Origin: Hyparrhenia diplandra | Lineage: Eukaryota > Streptophyta > Magnoliopsida > Poales > Poaceae | Direction of reading: 5' to 3' | Assembly: GCA_015847255.1 (NCBI GenBank) | Contig: JADLZK010013203.1 | Span: 62,001 to 126,000, forward strand | Length of the DNA: 64,000 nt | In this document: positions 34,447-45,729 of the stretch, in pieces | Position numbering within the stretch: position 1 is the first letter of the stretch | Layout of the letters: every line of letters starts with the position of its first letter | The notes under the pieces: model-generated | Database searches by the model: none | What the model saw: the letters and a program-made list of their open reading frames with translations, nothing else | What the model was told of the DNA's origin: nothing | Program-made: the position numbers and the translations under genes

Positions 34447-36073
34447 CTAGGCAAAGCTTCTTGTTTTGTTGTCCTGATCATCTTGGGGCTTTGAGCTACT
34501 TGGTCCATCTGTCTTCTTGGTGGCTCCTGGTGCAATCTTCTTTCGATCCTTCCTCTTGATGAGCTTGTCCTCATTGAGGTCCTCATCCTCGAGTTTGCGG
34601 GCGGGAACCCAACTTCCTAATGTCCTGTGTGGACAAAGTAGGAGTGTTAGGGGAGCACTGCAAGCACCTTTTGTCAGGGCATCCATTTCTCTTGAAACCC
34701 CCATTTACCTGTTTTATCCTGGGGCTCCTCCTGAGTTCGGTGTCCGCCAGAGGGCATATTTTCTTGGATGCACCTCTCTTGGTCTGCAGCCTGTCCTCTC
34801 CCTGCTACTCCCCAGGTTCTCCTTTCCTTTGTGGCTTTCATCAATTAGTTGAGCATCTGCCTATTTCCCTAATTCAGTAGCTGAGATACAAGATAGTTGT
34901 TTAGGACATTTAGGTGGTATATGAAAGTCAATAATCCCATCGGTGTCTTTGAAGACATTGAATAGCATTGGAGGTAACAAAGTTTTTGCCCATTCGAAGA
35001 AATTAGGGAGCATTAGCATGATCAGTAAAGAAATTTGCCCACTAAGAAGGAATTTGGGCAAGAAGAGAATTGCCCATACCTCTTTCAAAGTGAGCTGTCC
35101 ACGCATCAGAGTAGCATCGGCATCCCTAGCCCTCTGAATCCACACTGGGTCATAATTTGGAGCCCTGAATAAGAGCCATACCAACATGGAGGTGATCCGA
35201 GTTAGAGGAACTGCCTATGTGGGGTCCCCGCCTTGAGTGGCTCTTTTGTGCATGGCCCCTGATTATTTGAGCTACGGCTAGAAGCAATAGGAGCAAAGTC
35301 AAAGACATCATTAGGCCCCTGATTGCCTGCTATCTCCCCCTCATTAAGTGCCAAATTGTCAAAAGCTGGTAAGAAGTGGGCCTGAAGTAGCTGTGCTGGC
35401 CCAGGCATAACAGGTTGAGCAGGCCGATCTTGGGCTTCAATAGGTGGTAGAATCCCATCTTCAATGAGATTGTTCTGATGGGCCTGAGCAACTATCTGTG
35501 GGTTGAATTCCTCTGGGAAGCCAGCTCCCCTGGCCCAACCAAGTTGTTCAAGTCCATGTTGTCAGTGTTAATCTGCTCATTATCTTCATTTTCATCTAGA
35601 TTGGCCTGATTAAAATCCTCCTCATCCATGAGTTCATTCTCCCCAATTTCTTCAGGGAGCACATTAACAGGTTCTTGCTGATGGGCATTCAGGGCATTCA
35701 GACCTGGAATATTCATATCTTGATTAGCCAAATTCATGAGTTCCTGTTCAGCATCAAGCAGATTTAAGTCTATTTGCAGCCCTTGAGGGGGAGGGTCATT
35801 AAGTTCTTCATCCATCTCCATTTCAATATCATCCTCATGTGCTGCAATTAGATCATTGAGTTCCAGAAAAGGCTCTGGGATATGGTGCATGGCAGGGTTG
35901 ACAATGACCTCCATTGGGTCCTCCTCTAATTGCTCTGGCTGGTTGAGGTCAATATGTAGCTCATCATCAATTGGAGGCACATGCTGGTTGTTCTGATTTG
36001 GGCCTTGAATCTCTGGTTGCTCTGGCCAAAGAGCCCACCCATTGAGGCCAGCTTGTGCAGCAGCAGCCTGCTA
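34447..36073 (-). pseudogene. LINE-1 ORF1 remnant
   Basis: The longest open piece is 162 codons (35980-35492), rich in Asp, Glu, Asn and Leu with repeated DLN motifs (HIDLNQPEQLEEDP, LQIDLNLLDAEQELMNLAN). This acidic DLN-rich section is typical of the C-terminal half of grass L1 ORF1 proteins. A basic tail (KRKDRKKIAPGATKK, 34704-34447) follows in a different frame. The N-terminal RNA-binding domain and CCHC knuckle are missing, fitting 5' truncation near 36073. Confidence 0.65.
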
Positions 36074-36879
36074 GGGAATCACTAACTCAGTCACATGACT
36101 CGCTTAGCAGCCAATGGTCCTACCTATTAACCAAATATAGTCTAACAGTGAAGCCAAAACATACAGTGCCAGTTGCATCACAGTAGTAACACATCGCATA
36201 AGATGTCTGTTAAAACGTCTGAGGACTCTAGAAAATTCCAGCAGTTAACTAGCATATGTCAGTCTGAAGTCGAAACATACAGTGCCAGTTGCATTGAGAA
36301 CAACAAGGATGAAATTAGGAAGCTTACTGATGTCCCAGCTACATTTAGTTTTCGAAGGTACTATAAAGAAATGCCTCTGTTTACTGTTCTCAGGTCAAGC
36401 TAATCTCAAGTGATTAAGATACCCACATGCATGTGAGGAAAAAAAAAAAAATACATTTAGTTTGAGATATATACGACTAGTATGCTACCGAACCTCATTC
36501 TAGAAATAAATAATCATCTATTACTGTTTGGGGCAGCACATTCTTGTCAGGAGGACACATTGTGTTCGATTGTGGGCTATATTACAGCACTCACATGAAG
36601 ACAAAGAACAGATTATTCAGAACTGTAAACCCATGGGCCTTGGGCCTGCCACTAGTGGCTCCCCAGGATGCCTTTATGTACACAACAGTTGTCACTAATC
36701 AAAGTTATGCGAGTATTACCAAACCCTAATCCTCTCTCAATATGTGTGGCCAGATGCTTCTTATTAAACCTGTTAAAAGCTGGAGGAAAATTTGTTTTCA
36801 TGGTCTAAAAGGCAACCAACATATCCATTCAAAGTCGAAAGCTGGCAGCTGCTTCTAGTTTCTATCAGGTGACGAATCC
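36074..36879. other. Unassigned sequence between LINE-1 and the array
   Basis: Contains a short repeat (ACATACAGTGCCAGTTGCAT at about 36158 and 36276, 118 bp apart). No coding region, terminal repeat or promoter could be supported. Confidence 0.5.
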
Positions 36880-37711
36880 GTCTAAAGTGAAGCACCTTGG
36901 TATGATGGTGCGCGAAGTACCTGATCATGCCATCTAGTTTTCTTGCACCATGGACCCATGCTTGCTGACTCTGTTGCCCAAACTGATGATCTGCCATCTA
37001 TCACATTCCCAATGCCTCTAACTCCTACAAACTTGTTGATACACTTCATTATGAACTTCCAATATCTACCTTTGTTCACGCTACACTGAATGTATCAATG
37101 AGTTTGTTCTGAATGGTGATCTGAACTTCAGCTGCGTTGGGAGGTATATATAGGAACTAAAATGCACAGCCTGTGGTATTTGATTTTTCATTCGTACCAC
37201 CGAGTAAATGCAATTGTGTACTGATTGGTATTTGTGTTACTGCAATAGTATATTTATTTCTCCAACAGAATCACATATGCACTGTAGTACTTCTCAGTAA
37301 CAAGTCATGATTCTAGTACGCCATAGATAATAATTGAGAACATTGACATGGACAGACGTAGTTGATTATTTATATATATCCTTCGTTTCTAAAGAAAGCC
37401 TTGTCTGATCCTATCAATATCTTTGATTGACCAAGTTGGGAGGTGTATTGCCAATTTGCCATAGCAAGATAAATCATATGTACTGAGGTAACAACGAACT
37501 GTTCTAGAATGTGTCATTTGTATTGTCGTGTGTAGCTGAAATACCGTACCTCGCTGCAAGCCACCAACGTAACTTCCAAGCATTCATTCTTATTTCTCCT
37601 ACATTCTCAAACACGACTGCTATCAAGGGAATGAAGAGCACACCTGCTATCAAGGGAATGAAGAGCACTGGATGATGCTGGCCCGGATGGGACTGCTCCT
37701 GGTGTGCTCTC
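36880..37711. repeat. Array unit 1: blocks A, B and C
   Basis: Block A (36880-37260) includes ATCACATTCCCAATGCCTC and GTGGTATTTGATTTTTC; block B (37320-37470) has GAACATTGACATGGACAGA and CTGATCCTATCAATATCTTTG; block C (37540-37710) has CTGCAAGCCACCAACGTAAC and GGGAATGAAGAGCAC, duplicated once internally in this copy (near 37620-37665). The same order recurs at 53220, 59880 and 62637. Block A's possible coding frame is disrupted here. Confidence 0.85.
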
Positions 37712-38368
37712 AATACTACAATAGCCTACTTTAGGGGTGGCTCAAGATGGCCTCTAGGGGTGGCTTTCGTAACCGCCCCCAACTCTCCATTCCTAGACTA
37801 TTTGCACTGTAGGGGCGGTTTTCTAGCCGCGCCCCTACTTTACGACACTGCACGGGCGACTAATAACACCAGCCATCCCTACTAATAAAATAGGAAAAAT
37901 AATAAAAAAAAAAGAAGCCCATCCCAAAACCTAACGGGCGGCATGATCCGGGCCTAGCCGCTACCGCGTCGTCGCCCGGATTTGGGTGCGGTGTCCATCC
38001 TACTCGACCGAATTGCCACGGGAGGAGAGATGGGGAGCCCACACGCGTCTGGGCTGGGCCGCCGTGCTCTCCGCGACGGCGCCCGGCGCTGCCGTGCTGC
38101 CCATGCCTCGCCCGTGCTGCCTGCTCAGCGTCGTGCCGCTAAGCGCGCCGGCCAGCGTGCTGGCCGGGCGTGCGCGTGCCCCCCTGCTGGAGCACGTCGC
38201 CACCGCTGTAGGCAATCGCCGCGTCACGCACCCCCTGGCCAAGTGCCCGAAAAAATACACCTGGCAAAGAACCAAACTTTTCGGCAGAGCCTCCGTTTCG
38301 GTAGTGACTGTAGGGGCGGCTTATCTTAAGAACCACCCCTAAACAAAAAGCGAGACATTCCCATAGTA
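37712..38368. mobile_element. Small CACTA-like element (about 0.66 kb)
   Basis: Interrupts block C/D of unit 1. Ends read ACTACAATAG on the left and, inverted, ACTACTATGGG on the right. Near both ends are repeats of TAGGGGTGGC and TAGGGGCGG in opposite orientations. The middle (37930-38270) is GC-rich with overlapping open frames of 115-118 codons and no recognisable domain. The terminal C of the CACTA signature and a clean target duplication are not visible, so termini are approximate. Confidence 0.55.
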
Positions 38369-39872
38369 GTAAAACACTCGAGATCTTTCTAAATTTTAGA
38401 AAGAAGGTGGAGTATTATTGGAGCAGTTCCCATTTTGAGAATCGTAGAAATGAATGTGAACATTAGATATTGTTCTTTCTCGTTCCAATGTACAATGTGT
38501 ACTAAAATGCATTGACCTGACATCACCTACAACTAGCAAGGACACGTTCTTGCATTGCATGCAACGTTAGAGCAATTCCAACAGTCCCAAACCTGGTTTT
38601 TTTGGGGAAAAAAAGAGGAAAAATGCTCTCCAACAGTTCCCAAAATTAACTCCTAAACATTTGCCACTTGGAATAAATCCCCTCCTGCGCACAAATTTGC
38701 GCACGAACACGGCACTCCTATCCTCTTTGCATCGCTTTTCGCTGCAGAGAAGGTTTCCGTCGCTAGCCAGACCTGTGAGTGCGGCCGGACGAGAGTGAAG
38801 TTGCGAGCGTGCAGCATGCCTTGGTGATGGCCGTGACTGCTATGCATCTCCGACCCAAGAAGCCAATCGTGAAACTAAGTCTCTGTGTACGTGGTTCTTA
38901 GGAGGAGGAAGATGTTGCTAATTACAAAAATGGCATTGAACATTGTTTTGTTCTGCTGTGATCATACTTGCATCATGACTATTTTTTGTAGCTTATTCAA
39001 ACGGTTGATCTGTGAATATCTGGGTCTACGTGCTATAGCTTACAACAGAAGAGTACGTGATTTATATTCTGCTCATCAGGTAAGTTCTGGACTTTTGATA
39101 GATCCACGCTATTGCTGGAGGCAACGCTTGTACGTGTATGATTGGAGAAAAGAAAACACTATTAGTTGCCACGTTTACGATGGGAAGCTCTTGAAGTATG
39201 TGTGCACCGAGCAAACACTATTAGCTGTCAGCCCTCCGTACGAGAGGTAGAAACACACTCATCGATCATGCAACCATAATTGATATCCTAGACACCTCTC
39301 AATCCTATCTCCTAAACCTTTTCACCTGATGTTCATGAGTGGCCACATGTGTTGTGGTTTCAGAGTTAGCTAGGGTAGTAGTAGCACCATGGACTCTTCT
39401 TTGGAGGCGACATATATTTATGATGTCGAATTTATAAATAGAATTTGTCAAAAAAATATAAAATAATGACAATAGAAGCATTCGATTGAGCGTGGAGTTA
39501 TATATAGGAGGTCAATGTCAGTCAGTGACCTATACTCAACTGCAGGTAAATTCAATAATGACAAGACCAATTATTATGCAACTGCGTGTTCCTGTCACAG
39601 GCAAACACATAGAATTTTGCTCGATATGTTTAAATTCTGAAGTGTTTTATATAAAATAGGAATTTCAAATGGTTTTAGCATAAGTGAGTTGCTGACACAA
39701 ATGTTCCTATTGTGTAAATGTTTCAGCAAAATGCATTGATCCACAAAATATGCTCAACTAAGCCGTAGACTATTTCCTCATTTGTATCCCTATTCACCTC
39801 TAGACTAAGAGGCATGTACTTCTGATATACGTCTATGCCAACAAATTTAAAATAGATAATCGTACATATAGC
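38369..39872. repeat. Array unit 1: blocks D, F, G and E
   Basis: Block D (38369-38570) has GTGGAGTATTATTGGAGCAG and ACTAAAATGCATTGACCTGA. A roughly 300-bp unrelated insertion (38575-38880, starting GAGCAATTCCAACAG) follows. Block F (38890-39250) matches 43270-43600 and 44600-44940. Blocks G and E follow to 39872. A 121-codon plus-strand frame (38885-39250) spans F but is not conserved in the other units, so it is not called a gene. Confidence 0.8.
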
Positions 39873-40908
39873 ATATTCTAGGATTTCCCGTACGTTGCCG
39901 TGGGTACAGAGGAGGAACATAAAGATATAGGTTAGAATGTTAACCACTAAGGATTGTAAGTGAATGCCTCACACATTGCCACAGGATTTGTATCAAACGT
40001 GTAGCAATATATGTTTTGTTGCACATCGAAGTGATCCTATACATTCCACATTTCGTGAATGCTTGGAAGAAGTGCATAGAATCAATATACCCTAAAGTTT
40101 GAACAAATATACATGTTACCATCTAAACTAAATTAAGAGAAAAATTATCAGTTATCAATTAAAGAAATCATTAAATGTGGGTATTACAAAGGCATAGACA
40201 AATATTATTGATTGAGGCCACAACACTTGTGAGGATCTCTCTTATACAGTGTATTGCAACATGGAAACGGTTATAACAAATAACTACAGTTAGTATCCTG
40301 CGTTGAATTGGTCCATCAGAATGGGAGATTGCACAACCACCACAAAATGAAAAAATAGCATCCGCTCTTGAACAGGTCAATGTAGGACGCACGAGGAAAA
40401 TTAAACAAAAGAAACTCAGACACAATATTTGCCTAGGTTTGTTTCTCGTTCTCTTCGGGTTGCGTCCAACATACCATGCTGCGGGCGCGGCGCTCCAGCC
40501 ATACTTGCAATGAAGGACTTGTGGAGATGGCATCACAAGCTTTGATCGATTTCTCAGTGGAGATGGCATCTGCACTTCTGCAGGTGTTCGTTGGACCCTG
40601 GCCTTGGGACTGGGAGACATTAAACGGTGCTACATATATAGCATCGGAAGTACTGGGGCTGACAGAAAGGAAACGACAGGACGGGCATTGGTTTCACTAG
40701 CAACACATTTTTTTATTTAACAGATCTCTTTATTTAATGGCATCTCGTAGTGGGCTGGGTTTCCCATGCATGAAAGACAACAGGGCGTTTTACTTTTGAC
40801 TCTTGATTTTAGAGCTTCGTGGCATGTGGGACCGTTCGATAACGTGGCTTCGCCATAACTCAGAGAATTGCTAATTGGGGGTTCCCTATATTGGTGTAGT
40901 AGATAAAA
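39873..40908. mobile_element. Insertion of unknown type in block E of unit 1
   Basis: Recognised by comparison: units 3 and 5 read GTAGCATATATAAAACATGTG without a break, whereas here about 1.04 kb separates the two halves. No terminal inverted repeat, poly(A) tail or known protein was recognised. A 149-codon minus frame (40171-40620) and a 74-codon plus frame overlap; neither has an identifiable family. Confidence 0.55.
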
Positions 40909-41344
40909 CATGTGCTTCTGTTTTACTACTGTGATGACAAATGTACTAGTACGTTCTTGAAGTATTATAAACTATCCATTTCATTAATCAGATTACAACA
41001 AGTTCCAATCTGCTGGCCAGTCAATTGGATCCATCGGATCCATCAAAGAAGCATTTTGTGATTTTCCATCTCCTAGGACATGCTGAACTCCTACGACGAC
41101 TTTGTCGTCTGAAGCTGGTAGCAACAGAACTGGTGGATATCCAGATACTAAAACATATGGTGGAATTTCGAGGCCTCCTAATCCCAAATTGTTGTGCTAC
41201 TTAACAACAGAACAGAAACACATGATGCTGGCATTGGAATGAAAGGCCTCCTAATGCCATGCATTTATAGAGCCAGTTCATGACAGACTAGAATGGTAAA
41301 GGCTAATCCAATCCTTTCATATATTGTTAGTTAGGAAACAATTT
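40909..41344. repeat. Array unit 1: end of E and block E'
   Basis: Resumes unit 1 with ACATGTGCTTCTGTTTTACT and ACTACTGTGATGACAAATGT, then carries the best-preserved E' block, which contains the minus-strand frame at 40993-41187. Confidence 0.8.
40993..41187 (-). pseudogene. Minus-strand open frame of block E', unidentified
   Basis: A 64-codon open frame reading EIPPYVLVSGYPPVLLLPAS, then DDKVVVGVQHVLGDGKS, and ending DWPADWNLL before a stop. The last part is repeated in unit 3 (about 50450-50490: DAIDWPADWNLL then stop), while units 0 and 5 have degraded versions. Keeping the same stop and C-terminal residues in two copies hints that this was once the C-terminal exon of a real gene. No family is recognised, and upstream exons were not found. 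Confidence 0.35.
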
Positions 41345-41514
41345 TTATATAGAAATGTAGCACGATTGTGAAATATCAATATTGTCCATTCTGGTTCCAA
41401 TTGAGTAATGAGTAATAAAATGCGTTGATTTGACATCAACAACTAGAACTCTGGCATGTTCAGATCTCGTAACTAGATAGGTCATTCTTCCGCCCTCTTC
41501 TTTTCTCGAACATG
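41345..41514. repeat. Array unit 2: start of block D
   Basis: GAAATATCAATATTGTCCATTCTGG and TTGACATCAACAACTA match block D of other units (for example 54400-54480). It breaks into a LINE fragment near 41515 and resumes near 42945 with GTGCAACGTTAGGCAG. Confidence 0.7.
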
Positions 41515-42855
41515 CAGGAGAGCTGCATATCATTATATTCACAAGAAAAATAGGGTTTAAGAAACCCAATACAACACCAAACTCACCCAACACACCTCAC
41601 AAGACACGGTCAGTCTCTCTAGACAAGAACCCGACCTTTGACCACTAGAAGGAGCTGGAACTCACCTGGCTGGATCTAGAGCAAGGAGATGGGAAACTCC
41701 TCGAGCTCCAGCCAGACTCCAGAGGTGTAGTTCATCCTTAAGTGCAGCTAAGATCCTATTAAGACTATAGGTTGAATCCCATCAAACAAATATCATTACG
41801 ATGGTTCCAAATAGACCATGCTCCTAGGATGATGAGAGAATCGACCCTTTCTTGCCTGACCATCAATTCCACTGTTTGAGCCTGCCCACTAGTCATCAAC
41901 CGAGATGTCTTTGGGCCAGAGATTGCTTTGTCATCATGTCCACCTTGATGATCTGCCAACATGTTTTATAGAATTTGCCGGTAAGACTGTCGGGACCCGG
42001 AGCTTTATATGATGGCAATGAGCTCATTATCTTCGAAACCTCCTCCCCCTGAAAAGGGGGCATCCAGTTCTCTTAAATCATGAGATGGAATATCCAAGGC
42101 CTCCAAGTTGATGGTGAAATTTCTGTCCAGACCAACACCCAGGAGATTACTTGTAGAAAACATTGATGACCTGTTGTTTATCTTCATGCTTGGTAATGGT
42201 GAGTACTAAACCATCAACCGTGATAAGTGTGCTGATGAAGTTCTTTCTTTTTCGATGTGGCGTGCAGGTGGAAAAAAGGCTGTATTGGAATCCCCATCAC
42301 TGAGCCAGTTAATCCAGGAGTGACTTCGCAATTGTTCATTTGTAGGGAGGACAATGCTAAAGCATGTTTCTTAAGTTGGTTGAGCAACCATTTTTCCAAT
42401 CTGGAGAGGGAACGGTTGTCCTGGGCAATCTCAAGTTCATGGATTACATCCCTGGAGAAACCTAATTGTGAATTAATGTGCCCAACTTTCTTGTGACTCC
42501 AACTTTGCAGCACCTTAACCATGGCGCTGATTTTCCTTGCCAGGGTGTCAAAAAGGACAGGAGGACGCTGGTTCAAAAGACCAAGCAGCCTCAACCGCCT
42601 CTTGAAAACTCTCCAATTTTGTCCAGTAAGATACAAAGTGAAATCTTGTCTTCCCAGGTTTCATGTCCCGCAACCCAAGGACTAATGGACAATGATCGGA
42701 TTCATCTGTAGCTGTGCTTTGTAGCAAACAAATTGGGAAAAGTTGCTCACAGTCCACAGAACACAGGACCCTGTCCAACTTAACCAATGTTGGTGTATAT
42801 TGTTGATTAGACCAAGTGAATTTTCGACGATGTAGAGCAGTTCTTTCCACCCGAG
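41515..42855 (-). mobile_element. LINE-2: internally deleted L1 fragment
   Basis: On the minus strand it opens inside the endonuclease (RRKFTWSNQQYTPTLVKLDR, then SDHCPLVLGLRDM), continues through the linker (YWTKLESFQEAVEAAW; SHKKVGHINSQLGFSRDV) to the reverse transcriptase start (KAPGPDSLTGKFYKTCW, near 41990). It then jumps directly to the ORF2 C-terminus (RVDSLIILGAWSIWNHRND, near 41840; LHLWSLAGARGVS) and 3' UTR. The catalytic reverse transcriptase core is absent. It lies inside block D of unit 2. Distinct from LINE-1 in sequence. Confidence 0.88.
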
Positions 42856-43240
42856 GGCACTGGTTGGGCCAAGCTCATTGCGCCAAGCAATTCAAATGCC
42901 TCCGCTCGCGCCGACCGATGGCAGTTGCACTGAGCAAAGTCTCAGTCCTCACGTGCAACGTTAGGCAGATAAGAACTAAGAACAGAATGGTACTTAATGA
43001 AATATCATATATGTCATTACTCGATGCATAATTAAGCTGAATAATTAGGCAGATAAGAACAGAATGGTACTTAAGCAGGAGGCGGATTTTTTTTCATGAT
43101 CTAAAAAGGCAACCAACATATTTTTTTTTTTTTTCCTTCCAGGCGAATGGATGGACAACCATCCATTCAAAGTCGAGAGCTGGTATTCAACATTGAAATT
43201 ATTAGGATAAATAATCAACTGCAGTGGATAATTCTCATCG
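42856..43240. repeat. Array unit 2: remaining part of block D
   Basis: After a short unmatched stretch (42856-42945) the sequence resumes with CAACGTTAGGCAG. GATAAGAAC plus GAATGGTACTTAA is then duplicated (about 42970 and 43050), and ATCCATTCAAAGTCGA also occurs near 36820. It is a scrambled part of the unit. Confidence 0.5.
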
Positions 43241-43990
43241 GCTCTTGTATATTATAAAAGGTCTGCTGTGATCATGCTTGCATCATGACTAATTTTTTGT
43301 AGAAAACCGTTCATCAATGCAAATCAGAACTACGTACGATAGTGTCGAACACAAGAGTACGTAATTCATATTCTGCTCATCACATAGGTTTAGACTTCTG
43401 ATCGATCCACGCTATTGCTGGAGACAAAGCCTGTGCATGATTGGAGAAAAGAATGGAACAAAACAAAAAGCTCAGGCGTGGCTTCCTCTTTGGCACCAGA
43501 TCCGTCTGCAGCGCTTGAAGTGTGTGTGCACCTAGCAAACACTATTAGTTGTCAGCCCTCCGTACGAGAGGTAAAAACACACTCGTGGGTGGAACCATAA
43601 TCGATATCCCTGAGACCTCTCAATCCTAAAACCTCCACCTTTACACATGGTGTGCATGACCGCATGTGTTAGGTTTCAGAGTACTAGTAGCACCGTGGAC
43701 ACTTATTTGGAGGCCAGATATATTTCTGATGTCAAATTTATAGATAGAACTATACAAGCATCCTATTGAGTGTGGAGTTATATAGAGGACGTCAATGTCA
43801 TTCAGTGATCTACGTCGGAGGCTCAGCTGCAGGTAAATTCAATAATGACGAGATTGATTATTATTGCCGCACTATACGCAACTGTACTTGTCATGCATGA
43901 CAAGACTTTGAACATAAGCAAACCTAGAGAATTTTGCTCGACAATTTCAAATTCTGAAGTTAGATATACATGCTGTCCGGGAGAGGAACT
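43241..43990. repeat. Array unit 2: blocks F, G and E
   Basis: Contains the block F TATA-like site (43253-43260), ATCCACGCTATTGCTGGAG, the G sequence CCGTACGAGAGGTAAAAACAC, GGTGTGCATGACCGCATGTG, and the E start GGTAAATTCAATAATGACGAG. A 61-codon frame (43415-43600) reads HDWRKEWNKTKSSG; a related DDWRKEWKKDKK occurs at 61607-61825, so a short coding piece may be shared, but the frames diverge. Confidence 0.8.
43253..43260 (+). promoter_or_regulatory. TATA-like site in block F, unit 2
   Basis: TATAAAAG preceded by GGCTCTTGTAT. The same element occurs in units 5 (55090) and 6 (61536) at the same place, 20-40 bp before CTGTGATCATG-type sequence. Conservation in position suggests an ancestral promoter, though no functional transcript unit is evident. 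Confidence 0.35.
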
Positions 43991-44136
43991 GTTAATATGT
44001 ACGTTGAACAGCTCTACTGAGGAGCACAGGTCGTCAGTAAAACAGAGGAGCAGTTAATTAAAAACAGAGGAGCTAAGGTCAATACATTCTTGAAACTACG
44101 GTACATACTACATGTCTACATACATGGTTTCCAACT
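43991..44136. repeat. Array unit 3: block D end, with unoccupied Stowaway site
   Basis: Reads GAGGAACTGTTAATATGTAC, GTCAGTAAAACAGAGGAGCA and CTACATGTCTACATACATGG. The TA in CTACATACATGG is the unoccupied equivalent of the Stowaway-2 target at 61164. Confidence 0.75.
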
Positions 44137-44515
44137 TTTTTAGATAAGGAACAAAGTCTAGCCTCTACCATTCGAAAATGGTACACAACCGATTAACACA
44201 ATACAAAAAAAATGCCATTAGGCAAATACAACGCCATGAGGAAAACACAACCAAGTGGAAACAAAACTGAGATCAACTCAACTAGTGGGGTTGAATCCAA
44301 AAAAGACAGCTCTAAATACCAATACTGTTTGTGAATTTCTAACTGAACTTTGCAAAAACTAGCATGATCAATGTCTCCCATCTTCTGCATCCTTCATTGA
44401 AGAGCGGGCGGTCCTCTTCTTTATGTAAGACGGACCATTGACGGATCAAGTACGCCACCCTGAAAATTACATGCATGAAGGTGTTAGTTTTAGCTTTTCT
44501 CAACACCATGTCATT
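44137..44515. mobile_element. Retroposon-like insertion, about 0.38 kb
   Basis: Unit 6 reads GGTTTCCAATTTGATATTAT without interruption, but here CTTTTTTAGATAAGG starts an insertion that ends near TATTCAATATATAGATAAAAC. The leading T-run suggests the poly(A) tail of a minus-strand retroposon, and a 65-codon minus frame is present without known domains. Type uncertain. Confidence 0.4.
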
Positions 44516-45204
44516 CCTATTTCCTATTCAATATATAGATAAAACATGCATGCATGGTTGATAAATTGGAGAAAGGATAAAACAATCAACTGCGGTGGGT
44601 AACTATAGAGGGCTTTGTTCTACTTGTGATCCCGCTTGCATCATGACTAATTTTTTCTGGCTTATACAAACGGTTGATCCAAACATACCTGGATCTCGGT
44701 ACTATAGTTTAGAACACAAGATAGAGTTCTGCTCATCAGGTAAGTTCTGGACTTTCGATACATCCACGCTATTGTTGGAGGCAACGCTTGCGCGTGGATG
44801 ATTGGAGAAAGCATGGAACAAATTATGATAAACCTCGGGCGTGGCTTCCTATTTGCCACGTTGACGAGGGCGAGCGTTTGAAGTAGGTGTCCGCTGAGCA
44901 AACACTATTAGTTGTCCGGCCTCGTCACGAGAGGTAAAAAAACACACTCGTGGGTGGAACCATAATCGACATCCCTCGGACCTCTCAATCCTACTACCCT
45001 AACCTTTACGCCTGATGTGCATGACCGCATGTGTTGGGTTTCAGAGTTAGCTAGGGTACTAGTAGCGCCTGATGTCAAATTTATAGATAGAACTATAGGA
45101 GCATTTGATCGAGTGTGGAGTTATATATGGGGACGTCAATGTCACTTAGTGATCTAGGTCGAGAGGCTCAACTGGCGAGGTAAACCCGATCACGACCCTA
45201 TTAG
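44516..45204. repeat. Array unit 3: blocks F, G and start of E
   Basis: Block F (CATCATGACTAATTTTTTCTGG, GGTAAGTTCTGGACTTTCGAT), block G (CGAGAGGTAAAAAAACACACTC) and the first part of block E to GGTAAA at 45184. Block E is then interrupted by an inverted piece of block D that hosts CACTA-2. Confidence 0.75.
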
Positions 45205-45295
45205 AAAGGACAATATCGAATGTTCATAATCATTTCTACGTTTCTCAAAATATGGGGACCTGCTCCAATAATACTCCAACCTATTTCTAAAAATT
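45205..45295. repeat. Inverted block D piece, left of CACTA-2
   Basis: Reverse complement of the block D sequence seen at 54340-54420 (GTGGAGTATTATTGGAGCAG on the other strand). It is the only block found in inverted orientation; its continuation is 49925-49956. Confidence 0.8.
45293..45295. repeat. Target site duplication of CACTA-2, left
   Basis: ATT before the left terminus, repeated at 49925-49927. Removing the element restores the sequence of block D exactly as in unit 5 (reverse complement of about 54331-54360). Confidence 0.9.
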
Positions 45296-45729
45296 CACTA
45301 CACCACAACACTTAATCAAGAATCGACTTCAGTTGCTAAAGCTCTTAATTAGCGTTGGATGGTCGGTTGCTAAAGATTGTCTCACACTATCCGTTGCTAA
45401 TTTGAAATCTGGGCGATGGATGGTCCGTTCTTTTGTAAATATTTTGCTTTTGTGTTGGACCGTCGGTCGCTATAGATCCTTAGTAGTCCGGCAGTCCGTT
45501 GCTAAACGAATTTTCCATTTGGGCTGTGTTTTTGGGCCGCTCCCGCTACAACTTTGGCCCAAAATGTTCCAAACCCTAGGTCTCGTCACCGAGTATACCC
45601 CACACGCCGCTCCCTTCGTTCCCACCCCGCACGCCGCTCCCTTCTCCTGCTCCGCACGCCCATCTCACGCCGCGCCCCCGTCTCCGTCTCACGCTCCGCC
45701 CGCCGCCCACCTCTCTCTCATCCCTTTCC

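Larger units (their letters stand above)
30865..36073 (-). mobile_element. LINE-1 (L1 type), 5' part
   Basis: Minus-strand L1 retrotransposon with, from 5' to 3', an ORF1 remnant (36073-34441), an endonuclease and reverse transcriptase remnant (about 33965-31790), and a C-terminal zinc-finger-like region (31157-30865). Sequence similarity stops abruptly near 36073, as expected for a 5'-truncated LINE. No target duplication was recognised next to 36073 and 19729. Many stops and frame changes make it inactive. Confidence 0.88.

Noticed and set aside
38885..39250. 121-codon plus frame across block F of unit 1
   Set aside because: Equivalent positions in units 2, 3 and 6 do not keep this frame; only short peptides are shared.
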